Positions 27,124 through 36,811 of a stretch of 48,227 bases of DNA are shown here, in pieces. Within the stretch, counting starts at the first letter, position 1, and every line of letters begins with the position of its first letter. Made by a program: the position numbers and the translations under genes. The notes beneath the pieces are model-generated. The model did no database searches and had not been told where the DNA came from. It worked only from the letters and a program-made list of their open reading frames with translations. Source of the DNA: Mesorhizobium sp. WSM3626 (GTDB taxonomy: Bacteria > Pseudomonadota > Alphaproteobacteria > Rhizobiales > Rhizobiaceae); assembly GCF_000513935.1 (NCBI RefSeq), contig NZ_AZUY01000028.1, positions 157 to 48,383 on the forward strand, given 5' to 3'.

Positions 27124-28098
27124 ATGACAGACACAGCATCATCTCCGACCCTTGTTGCATCGACGACCGGCCTTGCTACCTCGACAGTCTCGCCGCGCGA
27201 GGAACGCGTCGGCATGCTTCTGGTCTTCCTGTCGGCGCTGATGTGGAGTTTCGGCGGCACCATCGCTCGTTTCATCAGCGCCGGTGACAGCTGGACGGTT
27301 ATTTTCTGGCGTTCCGTTTGGGCCGCCGCCTTCCTGCTCTGCTTCATGGTCTGGCGTGACGGCTGGCGCGGCATGGTGAAGTCATTCCAGGACATGGGCT
27401 TGCCAGGCATTGCCGTGGGATTCTGCTTTGCCATTGCCTCGACCTCGTTCGTCGTGGCGCTTGCCTATACCACCGTCGCCAACATCCTCTTGATGCAGGC
27501 CGGCGTGCCGCTCCTGGCGGCCTTGTTTGCCTGGGCACTGTTTCGCGAAAGAGTAACCGTCGCGACCTGGATGGCCATTGCCGCCGTCATCGCCGGCGTA
27601 GCCATCATGGTGTCGGAATCACTGGATGGTGCCGTCTCGCCCATAGGCGATGGACTTGCGTTGCTGATCGCGTTCATGTTCTCGATCGCCACCGTCATCA
27701 CCCGGCGCTTCTCCAGCGTGCGCATGACGCCGGCGACCTGTCTCGGCACGATCCTGGCGGCGGGCTTGGCTGCCTCGCAAGCCTCGACCTTCATGGTGTC
27801 GGCCGGCGACATGGGCTTTCTCTTCGTCTTCGGCGTGGTCAATCTCGGCCTTGGCCTTGCTTTCTTCGCCACCGGCGCGCGCCTAATCCCGGCGGCGATC
27901 GCGGCACTGCTCGGCACGTTCGAGCCGATCCTGGGGCCGATATGGGTCTGGCTCATTCATTCCGAGGTGCCGTCCGGGCGCACCATGGTCGGCGGCGCGG
28001 TGGTGGTCACGGCGCTGCTTGTCCATATTGGGCTCGAATTCAAGCGCCAGGCGCGGCCGCAGCGGGCTGGGGTCACCGGAGTGCCTTCGCCTAATTGA
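27124..28098 (+). CDS. EamA/DMT-family transporter
   Basis: A 324-residue inner-membrane protein with about ten hydrophobic segments arranged as two EamA repeats (first around LLVFLSALMWSFGGTIARF, second around GLALLIAFMFSIATVITRRF). The pattern is that of drug/metabolite exporters of the RhaT/YdcZ/PecM group. The substrate is unknown. ATG 27124 follows the segment upstream in a favourable way; the frame is open from 27073 with a TTG, but that part shows no membrane pattern. A soluble tail of about 20 residues ends the protein. Confidence 0.88.
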   Translation: MTDTASSPTLVASTTGLATSTVSPREERVGMLLVFLSALMWSFGGTIARFISAGDSWTVIFWRSVWAAAFLLCFMVWRDGWRGMVKSFQDMGLPGIAVGFCFAIASTSFVVALAYTTVANILLMQAGVPLLAALFAWALFRERVTVATWMAIAAVIAGVAIMVSESLDGAVSPIGDGLALLIAFMFSIATVITRRFSSVRMTPATCLGTILAAGLAASQASTFMVSAGDMGFLFVFGVVNLGLGLAFFATGARLIPAAIAALLGTFEPILGPIWVWLIHSEVPSGRTMVGGAVVVTALLVHIGLEFKRQARPQRAGVTGVPSPN

Positions 28099-28427
28099 TG
28101 CCGGCGCCGAAGCTTTGCCCATTGACAATGTCGCTGCCGCCCGGGCAGGCTGGGACTACGGCAACAACAAGACAGGCTTATCTTGCCAAGTCTCCCCGGC
28201 GGCTCGATCGAGACCGGACCACATTCTTGTATCTCTCTCCGCGCGGCGGCGAAAGCTTCTGACGGCACCGCAATTCCTTCCCGCCCCGAACGACCGGGTT
28301 GCCGCAGGCGGCGTGCCGGATGGCGCTTGTCGGCCCCTGGAAAGCTCAACAGTCTGAAGCAAAATGCCCGGCAGCGCGAGCATGTCGCGACGCGCCGGCA
28401 ATGGAACACTCACCAAAGGAGAATAGC
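28099..28427. other. Upstream region of the potFGHI operon
   Basis: About 330 bases without a gene. It should hold the promoter of the putrescine transport operon. An imperfect hairpin (AAGACAGGC near 28168 with GCCAAGTCT) is visible; no clear -35/-10 pair or known operator could be picked out. The last bases contain AAGGAG, the ribosome binding site of potF. Confidence 0.4.
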
Positions 28428-29525
28428 ATGATCCGCAAAGCGCTCTGGCTTTCGGCAACCTCGGTATTTCTGGCGCTTTTGACGCCCGCCGGTCACGCCG
28501 CCGACCGCGTCGTCAACGTCTTCAACTGGTCGGATTATATCGACAGTTCGATCATCGACGATTTCACCAAGAAGACCGGCATCAAAGTCGTCTACGACAC
28601 CTTCGATTCCAACGAAATCCTCGAAACCAAACTGCTCGCCGGCGGCAGCGGCTACGACGTCGTCGTGCCGAGCGGCAATTTCCTGGCTCGCCAGATCCAG
28701 GCCGGTGTGTTCCAGAAGCTCGACAAGTCGAAGCTGCCGAACCTCTCCAACATGTGGGATACGGTTACGGAACGCACGGCCAAATACGACCCCGGCAACG
28801 AATACTCGGTCAATTACATGTGGGGCACGGTCGGCATCGGTTACAACACCAAGAAAGTGCAGGCAGCGCTCGGCACCGACAAGATCGACAGCTGGGATGC
28901 TTTCTTCAATCCGGACAGCCTGGCCAAATTGAAGGATTGCGGCGTCTATGTGCTGGATTCTCCCTCCGACATCCTGCCGGCGGCGCTGAAATATCTCGGT
29001 CTGGACCCCAACAGCACCTCGCCTGACGACATTGCCAAGGCCGAGGAAGCTCTTCTCAAGATCCGTCCCTATATCAGGAAATTCCACTCGTCCGAATACA
29101 TCAACGCACTTGCCAATGGCGACATCTGCCTGGCGGTCGGCTGGTCGGGTGACGTGTTCCAGGCTCGCAACCGCGCGGTCGAAGCCAAGCAAGGCGTGGA
29201 AATCGGCTATTCCGTGCCGAAGGAAGGCGCCCAGATGTGGTTCGATCAGATGGCGATCCCCGCCGATGCGCCGCATGTCGCCGAGGCGCTTGAATTCATC
29301 AACTACATGATGACGCCGGAAGTGATCGCCAAATCGTCGAACTATGTCCTTTATGCCAACGGCAACAAGGCATCGCAGCAGTTCGTCGACAAGGCGCTGC
29401 TCGAGGATCCGGCGGTCTATCCGGACGCTGCGACCTTGCAGAAGCTCTATACCGTCCAGCCTTACGATCCCAAGACGCAGCGCATCATCACGCGCAGCTG
29501 GACCAAGATCGTCACCGGCCAGTAG
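28428..29525 (+). CDS. potF: Putrescine ABC transporter, periplasmic binding protein
   Basis: A 365-residue solute-binding protein with an N-terminal signal peptide (LWLSATSVFLALLTPAGHAA). The polyamine-binding family opening VVNVFNWSDYID follows directly after the cleavage region, and further blocks include SGYDVVVPSGNFLARQ, WGTVGIGYN and GWSGDVFQARNRA; the conserved acidic and aromatic residues of PotF/PotD are in these. AAGGAG at 28416 supports the start. It is the first gene of potFGHI and delivers putrescine to the membrane complex. A strong hairpin follows it, so it is probably made in excess over the other subunits. Confidence 0.95.
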   Translation: MIRKALWLSATSVFLALLTPAGHAADRVVNVFNWSDYIDSSIIDDFTKKTGIKVVYDTFDSNEILETKLLAGGSGYDVVVPSGNFLARQIQAGVFQKLDKSKLPNLSNMWDTVTERTAKYDPGNEYSVNYMWGTVGIGYNTKKVQAALGTDKIDSWDAFFNPDSLAKLKDCGVYVLDSPSDILPAALKYLGLDPNSTSPDDIAKAEEALLKIRPYIRKFHSSEYINALANGDICLAVGWSGDVFQARNRAVEAKQGVEIGYSVPKEGAQMWFDQMAIPADAPHVAEALEFINYMMTPEVIAKSSNYVLYANGNKASQQFVDKALLEDPAVYPDAATLQKLYTVQPYDPKTQRIITRSWTKIVTGQ

Positions 29526-29536
29526 GCAATCCGACG

Positions 29537-29573
29537 CGACCCCGGCAGCCAACTGCCGGGGTCGATTTCTTTT
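29537..29573 (+). terminator. Hairpin with T-rich run between potF and potG (probable attenuator)
   Basis: A perfect 12-bp stem CGACCCCGGCAG / CTGCCGGGGTCG with loop CCAA, followed by ATTTCTTTT. It has the form of a Rho-independent terminator but lies inside the operon. Such placement commonly lets the binding protein be expressed above the ATPase and permeases, and the stem may also stabilise the potF mRNA end. Confidence 0.85.
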
Positions 29574-29600
29574 GGGGAATAAAAAGTACGGAGTGGGGAT

Positions 29601-30737
29601 ATGAAATCGCTTGGCAGCATCCGCAGGGACTTCGCGCCATGGAACGACCCGAAGGCCAAGCCATATATTCAATTCGACGGCGTCACCAAGAGGTTCGGCG
29701 ACTTCACCGCCGTCAACAATCTGTCGCTGACCATTTTCGAGCGTGAATTCTTCGCGTTGCTCGGCGCCTCGGGTTGCGGAAAGTCGACGCTGCTCAGGAT
29801 GCTTGCCGGCTTCGAGGAACCGACAGCCGGTCGCATCCTGCTCGATGGTCAGGATCTGCGCGGCATTCCGCCCTATCGCCGGCCGGTCAACATGATGTTC
29901 CAGTCCTATGCCCTGTTCCCGCATATGACGGTCGAGAACAACATCGCCTTCGGGCTCAAGCAGGAAGGCATGCCGAAGCCCGATATTGAAAAGCGCGTCG
30001 CCGACATGCTGAAGCTGGTCAAGCTCGAGCAGTTCGCCAAGCGCAAGCCGCACCAGCTCTCCGGCGGCCAACGCCAGCGCGTCGCGCTTGCCCGCTCGGT
30101 CGCCAAGCGACCGAAGGTGCTGCTGCTCGACGAGCCGCTCGGCGCGCTCGACAAGAAACTGCGCGAGGAAACCCAATTCGAACTGATGGATCTGCAGCAG
30201 GAGCTTGGTCTCACCTTCGTCGTCGTCACCCATGACCAGGAAGAGGCGATGACGATGGCCGATCGCATCGCCATCATGGACAAGGGCGAGGTGATGCAGG
30301 TTGCGACACCGGCGGAGGTTTACGAGGCTCCGACGTCGCGCTTCGTCGCTCATTTCGTCGGCAACGTGAATATGTTCGAGGGCAAGGTTGCCGAGCGCAC
30401 CGACAAGGCAACACGCATCACCGGCGCGACCGGAGCCCAGATCGTCGTCGAGAATGGCGCCGCCGCAACAGGCGCCGACATCATCTTCGCCATCAGGCCG
30501 GAAAAGATCAGGGTTTCGTCGAAGAAGCCGGCCGATGCGGTCAACGCGCTGGAGGGCGAGGTTTACGACATCGCCTATCTCGGCGACATGACCGTCTATC
30601 ACGTCAGGCTGGACGACGGGCAGATCGTGCGGGCAAGCGCCCTGAACGCGGCTCGTGTGACCGAGGATCCGCTGACCTGGAACGACCGTGCCTGGGTGTC
30701 CTTCCGGCCCGACGCCGGCGTCGTGCTGGCACGGTAG
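29601..30737 (+). CDS. potG: Putrescine ABC transporter, ATP-binding protein
   Basis: The 378-residue ATPase energises putrescine import at the inner membrane. Walker A is GASGCGKST (about residues 54-62), the signature is LSGGQRQRVALARS, and Walker B is VLLLDEPLGALD; the switch His is in VVTHDQEEAM. The C-terminal TOBE domain begins around residue 260 (NMFEGKVAE). GGAGTGGGGAT precedes the ATG. It works with potF, potH and potI. Confidence 0.95.
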   Translation: MKSLGSIRRDFAPWNDPKAKPYIQFDGVTKRFGDFTAVNNLSLTIFEREFFALLGASGCGKSTLLRMLAGFEEPTAGRILLDGQDLRGIPPYRRPVNMMFQSYALFPHMTVENNIAFGLKQEGMPKPDIEKRVADMLKLVKLEQFAKRKPHQLSGGQRQRVALARSVAKRPKVLLLDEPLGALDKKLREETQFELMDLQQELGLTFVVVTHDQEEAMTMADRIAIMDKGEVMQVATPAEVYEAPTSRFVAHFVGNVNMFEGKVAERTDKATRITGATGAQIVVENGAAATGADIIFAIRPEKIRVSSKKPADAVNALEGEVYDIAYLGDMTVYHVRLDDGQIVRASALNAARVTEDPLTWNDRAWVSFRPDAGVVLAR

Positions 30738-30746
30738 GGGGCGGGC

Positions 30747-31715
30747 ATGTCCAATACCGCCGTCGCCGATGCCGCCGCGCCATCGACTGCCGCCAATCCG
30801 TTCCTGACGCGTTTGGGTGCCGGCTTCGTCAGCCGGCTCGTCATCATCGTTCCCTATCTCTGGCTGCTGTTCTTTTTCCTCGTCCCCTTCGTCATCGTCT
30901 TCAAGATCTCGCTGTCGCAGACGGCTATCGCCATGCCGCCCTATACGCCGGTGCTCGATTTCAGGGACGGCGTTTCCGGTTTCTTCGCCGGCTTTCGCGA
31001 CCTCAACTTCGACAATTATGTCTGGCTGACGCAGGACGCACTATATTTCAAAGCCTACCTCACCAGCGTCGTCATCGCTGCCATCTCCACGGGGCTGACC
31101 TTGCTGGTTGGCTATCCCATCGCCTATGGCATGGCGCGCGCTCCGGCCACGATCCGCCCGACATTGCTGATGCTGGTCATCCTGCCGTTCTGGACGTCGT
31201 TCCTGATCCGCGTCTATGCCTGGATCGGTATCCTGAAGCCAGAGGGCCTGCTCAACCAGTTGCTCTTGTCGCTGCACATCATCAATCAGCCGCTGGTGAT
31301 CCTCAACACCTACACGGCCATCTTCATCGGCATCGTCTATTCCTACCTGCCGTTCATGGTGCTACCGCTTTATTCGTCGTTGGAAAAGATGGACTACTCC
31401 CTGATCGAGGCGGCCAAGGATCTCGGCTGTCCGCCGACCGCTGCCTTCTGGAAGATCACCTTTCCGCTGTCGCTGCCCGGCGTCATTGCCGGCTGCCTGC
31501 TGGTGTTCATCCCGGCCGTCGGCGAATTCGTCATCCCCGACCTGCTCGGCGGCTCGCAGACGCTGATGATCGGCAAGACGCTGTGGAACGAGTTCTTCGC
31601 CAATCGTGACTGGCCGGTGTCGTCGGCCGTTGCCGTCATCCTGCTGTTGCTGCTGATCGTACCGATCGTCTTGTTCCAGCATGCCCAGGCCCGCGCGCAA
31701 GAGCAGGACAAATGA
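30747..31715 (+). CDS. potH: Putrescine ABC transporter, permease (PotH type)
   Basis: A 322-residue inner-membrane protein with six main hydrophobic segments, the first around LVIIVPYLWLLFFFLVPFVIVF. The BPD-type transport signature appears as EAAKDLGCPPTAAFWKITFPLSLPGV, the loop that contacts the ATPase. The start lies nine bases after the potG stop, with a G-rich ribosome binding site. It pairs with PotI to form the channel. Confidence 0.95.
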   Translation: MSNTAVADAAAPSTAANPFLTRLGAGFVSRLVIIVPYLWLLFFFLVPFVIVFKISLSQTAIAMPPYTPVLDFRDGVSGFFAGFRDLNFDNYVWLTQDALYFKAYLTSVVIAAISTGLTLLVGYPIAYGMARAPATIRPTLLMLVILPFWTSFLIRVYAWIGILKPEGLLNQLLLSLHIINQPLVILNTYTAIFIGIVYSYLPFMVLPLYSSLEKMDYSLIEAAKDLGCPPTAAFWKITFPLSLPGVIAGCLLVFIPAVGEFVIPDLLGGSQTLMIGKTLWNEFFANRDWPVSSAVAVILLLLLIVPIVLFQHAQARAQEQDK

Positions 31716-32530
31716 ACGCCACCTGGAGCCGCTTCAACATCACGTCGATCACGCTCGGTTTTGCCTTTCTCTATCTGCCGATCGTGCTGCTCGTCGTCTT
31801 CTCCTTCAACGAGTCCAAGCTCGTCACCGTCTGGGGCGGCTTTTCCACCAAATGGTACGTATCGCTGTTCCACAATCAGGGCCTGATGGACGCCGCGTGG
31901 GTGACCATCCGCGTCGGTCTGATTTCGGCGACGGTGGCCACGGTTCTCGGCACCATGGGGGCCCTGGCGCTGACCCGCTACACACGCTTCCGGGGCAGGG
32001 TCCTGTTCTCTGGCATGATCTTCGCACCATTGGTCATGCCTGATGTCATTACCGGCCTGTCGCTGCTCCTGCTGTTTGTCGCCATCGGCATGGATCGCGG
32101 CATGACGACCGTGATCCTCGCGCATATCACCTTCACAATGTGCTTTGTCGCGGTCGTCGTGCAGTCGCGGCTTGTCAGCTTCGATCGCTCGCTGGAAGAA
32201 GCCGCCATGGATCTTGGCGCACCGCCTGTGAAGACCTTCTTCCAGATCACGCTGCCAGTCATTTTGCCGGCGATCGTGTCCGGCTGGATGCTGGCCTTTA
32301 CGCTGTCACTGGACGACCTGGTCATCGCCAGCTTTGCTTCGGGCCCTGGCGCCACCACGCTGCCGATGAAGATCTACAGCCAGGTCCGCCTCGGCGTGAC
32401 GCCGGAGATCAATGCCGCCTGCACCCTTCTGATCGCGATCGTCACGGTTGGCGTCATCATCGCTTCGGTCGCCAACAAGCGGCGCGAGGTGCAGCGGCAG
32501 CTTGATGAGCGGGCCGCGCAACGCGGTTAG
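31712..32530 (+). CDS. potI: Putrescine ABC transporter, permease (PotI type)
   Basis: A 272-residue permease with six predicted membrane segments. The ATPase-contact signature is EEAAMDLGAPPVKTFFQITLPVILPAI, and the segment FTLSLDDLVIASFASGPGATTLPMKIYS is typical of the PotI/PotC branch. Its ATG overlaps the potH stop by four bases (ATGA), so translation is coupled. It is the last gene of the operon and converges with the AsmA gene. Confidence 0.95.
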   Translation: MNATWSRFNITSITLGFAFLYLPIVLLVVFSFNESKLVTVWGGFSTKWYVSLFHNQGLMDAAWVTIRVGLISATVATVLGTMGALALTRYTRFRGRVLFSGMIFAPLVMPDVITGLSLLLLFVAIGMDRGMTTVILAHITFTMCFVAVVVQSRLVSFDRSLEEAAMDLGAPPVKTFFQITLPVILPAIVSGWMLAFTLSLDDLVIASFASGPGATTLPMKIYSQVRLGVTPEINAACTLLIAIVTVGVIIASVANKRREVQRQLDERAAQRG

Positions 32531-32534
32531 GGGC

Positions 32535-32572
32535 GGCGCTTCGGGCGCAAGGCGTTATTCGCCCGAAACGCC
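32535..32572. terminator. Hairpin between the converging potI and AsmA genes
   Basis: GGCG-C-TTCGGGCG (32535-32547) pairs with CGCCCGAA-A-CGCC (32560-32572), a 12-bp stem with one mismatch and a 12-base loop. It overlaps the last codons of the AsmA gene. It lacks a clear T-tract, so its role as a terminator is likely but not certain. Confidence 0.5.
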
Positions 32573-34408
32573 ACGGCTGATGGGCGAAATGAACGGCGTG
32601 CTCCACGTTCCGCCGACGAAAAACGACGACTGGTTGGGCCCCTGCTGGCCGTTCTTTTGCGTTGCTGGCTGATCCGGCTGGATGACGCCGCCCGACAGCG
32701 CCAGCCCGCGTCCTGCGTAGGATGCGATGCCGGAAAGCCAGATCTTGTATTTCGCCGAATTTGCCTCGGCCTTGTCGAGTCTCGCCACGCCTCTTGAAAT
32801 GGTTGCCTTCACTTCGGCGCCATCGATGGGCAGCGTCCCGTCCGAGACATCGTCGAGCGCGAAGAAGCCGCCCTGTTCGGTATGCTTGAGAAAGGCCGGC
32901 AGGTTGAACTTGCTGAGCGCGCCGGGGCCGAAGGTCGCCGAGACCGAGCCGTCGGCGTTTTCAAAGATCGAATCCCAGGTCCTTCCCGGTCCCTTGAGGA
33001 TGACCGAAACGGTGCCGGTGCCGACCGGCACCAGCCGGGTCATCCCGGCCGCGGTACCGAACGCGCCGCCATCGACGTCGGAGGCCAGCAGCCGGATTTC
33101 GACCTGGGTGCCCTCGGGTTTACGGTCGAAACGAAGGCTGGTCTGGATGTTGCCGCCAAAAGCCGAGGCATCGGAGATGTCGAAGACGGAAAGACCGTCC
33201 TTGACCTGGGCGGTGGCCGCGACATCGGCAAGCTGGATACTCCCCGCCGTGGCACGGGCCGCCGACAGCCTGAGATCGAGATTGACCCGATCGGCGAAAC
33301 TCGTGTCGACCTGACCTGGCTCGCCGCTGCTCGCCGGTCCCAGCGACGTGAAGGCGGACAGAAACGACCTGAGGTCGAGCGTGTCGAAGGCAAGTGTGCC
33401 CGAGATCACCGGTTGCGTCTCGCCAAGCGACAGGTCCAGCGCGCCCATGCCCGGGTTGTTGTCCAGCGCCAGCGCCGTGTTTTCAAATTTGACCCGGCCG
33501 GCCGACGCCGTGACCTTGCTCGAAATGCTGACCGAGCCGATCGCCGCGCTCGGCGCGATGCCGGCCTGCGACCATTCCAGCACGCGGCGCAGCGAGGGCG
33601 CCGCGAATTTCACCTGGCCATCGAAATAGGCTTTTTCGGACATGTTGGCCGTGCCGTCGAAGGAGAAGGTGGCGGGCGCTGCCTTGAAGGACAGAGTGAG
33701 GGGTGCCATGCCCCCGGCGAACAGCACCAGAGGTCTCGGCGAGGCGGCATCCACGGTCACGCTTTCGCCGCGCCAGATCCCGGTCGCGGACAATGTCGCA
33801 TTGCTGTTCATCGCCGCCCAAGTAGCCTGGCCGCTAAGACTGCTCAGGATCTCCACATCCTTGCCTTTGACGGACGCCACCATGCGGCCATCCCTGAACT
33901 CCACGGTTCCGAAAGTGTCGTCCGGCAGCTTGTCCAGGTCGGGCTTGGCGGGGTCCGCGTTGACCAGGCCACGGGCCGCGTCGATGGAGCGCGCGATGCG
34001 CCCGCCGGTCGGCGCCGTGGGCAGGAATAGCCCGCCCGCCGTGCGCTGCACCCGGATCGTCGGCCGCACCAGCCGTGCCGTGGAAAACACCACATCGCCC
34101 TGCAATGCCGCCATGGCCGAGAGGTCGATCTCGACCCGTTCGGCTTCGACGACCGGAGGCGCGTCGGCATCCGTCCACTTCGACAGCGTCACATCGGTCA
34201 GGATCGCGCGGAATTTTGGCCAGACCTCGATGCGCGGCGACCCCTCGATGGCAACCCGAAAGCCGCTCCAGGCGCTCAATTCCCAGGCGATGCGGTCACG
34301 CACGATCCGCGTCGAGGCAATCAGCGGCAGGGCCGCGACCACCAGAGCGATGACGATCGCGGCAGCGCCGATCGCCCATACTCCGCGGCGGATCAAGGAT
34401 GATGGCAT
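32555..34408 (-). CDS. AsmA-family envelope protein
   Basis: The 617-residue protein has one N-terminal membrane helix (about residues 8-30: RGVWAIGAAAIVIALVVAALPLIA), followed by the AsmA N-terminal domain (TRIVRDRIAWELSAWSGF..VAIEGSPRIEVWP) and a C-terminal AsmA-like repeat region (DGLSVFDISDASAFGGNIQ). Proteins of this family span the periplasm as lipid-transfer grooves related to VPS13-type bridges and affect outer-membrane lipid balance. ATG 34408 puts the helix at the N-terminus; the frame is open to 34471 but the extension adds only polar sequence. Transcribed divergently from the acetoacetyl-CoA synthetase gene. Confidence 0.85.
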   Translation of the reverse strand: MPSSLIRRGVWAIGAAAIVIALVVAALPLIASTRIVRDRIAWELSAWSGFRVAIEGSPRIEVWPKFRAILTDVTLSKWTDADAPPVVEAERVEIDLSAMAALQGDVVFSTARLVRPTIRVQRTAGGLFLPTAPTGGRIARSIDAARGLVNADPAKPDLDKLPDDTFGTVEFRDGRMVASVKGKDVEILSSLSGQATWAAMNSNATLSATGIWRGESVTVDAASPRPLVLFAGGMAPLTLSFKAAPATFSFDGTANMSEKAYFDGQVKFAAPSLRRVLEWSQAGIAPSAAIGSVSISSKVTASAGRVKFENTALALDNNPGMGALDLSLGETQPVISGTLAFDTLDLRSFLSAFTSLGPASSGEPGQVDTSFADRVNLDLRLSAARATAGSIQLADVAATAQVKDGLSVFDISDASAFGGNIQTSLRFDRKPEGTQVEIRLLASDVDGGAFGTAAGMTRLVPVGTGTVSVILKGPGRTWDSIFENADGSVSATFGPGALSKFNLPAFLKHTEQGGFFALDDVSDGTLPIDGAEVKATISRGVARLDKAEANSAKYKIWLSGIASYAGRGLALSGGVIQPDQPATQKNGQQGPNQSSFFVGGTWSTPFISPISRGVSGE

Positions 34409-34611
34409 ATAGCCCCGTATGCTTCCATTCCGACAACAACGATCGTCCGACGGGTGTAACCCTGTCGTCACTACGACTTAGGGCTGACGCATTTCAAGTC
34501 TTTATGGCCCGGCGATGGCATTTGCGCACACCTGACCGCGTCAGCCCAACAAAATCTTGCTCTGCTGCGCTGCGATATGCATAAGCGATGACGACCTTGG
34601 GAGGATCGATC

Positions 34612-36570
<1,959 letters not shown>

Positions 36571-36693
36571 CCGGCATGGTTAATGAAATATGTCGCGCGA
36601 ATTTACCTAGATTTCACGAGTGGTACACATTCGTAAATTTTTTGGCGACCCGGTAAGGACTTGTTAAGGCCCGGCGTCGATAGTCGCATGTAA

Positions 36694-36799
36694 CTTGAGG
36701 GAGAAATCCCGTTCCTCAGCCCCCGAGGATCTGAATTCAGCTCAAGCCCCCGTTGTGACAGCAATCTCATCTCTCAAGGCGTCCTTTGGACGCCTTTTT
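36694..36799 (+). ncRNA. Candidate small RNA ending in a strong terminator
   Basis: The 240-base gap between two converging genes contains more structure than a simple 3' end. CTTGAG (36694-36699) can pair with CTCAAG (36741-36746) or, shifted, TTGAGG with CCTCAG; a small palindrome CTGAATTCAG (36731-36740) lies inside; and a terminator ends it. No promoter motif could be defined, so it may instead be the processed 3' end of the synthetase mRNA. No known family is recognised. Confidence 0.35.
36776..36799 (+). terminator. Rho-independent terminator
   Basis: A perfect 9-bp stem AAGGCGTCC / GGACGCCTT with loop TTT, followed by TTTC TTTT. It ends the acetoacetyl-CoA synthetase transcript or the candidate small RNA. 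The A residues on the other side could help termination of the converging kinase gene. Confidence 0.9.
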
Positions 36800-36811
36800 C
36801 TTTTGGACTTT

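Noticed and set aside
28410..30602. Minus-strand open frame of 730 codons
   Set aside because: It is antisense to potF and potG, both of which have all family motifs.
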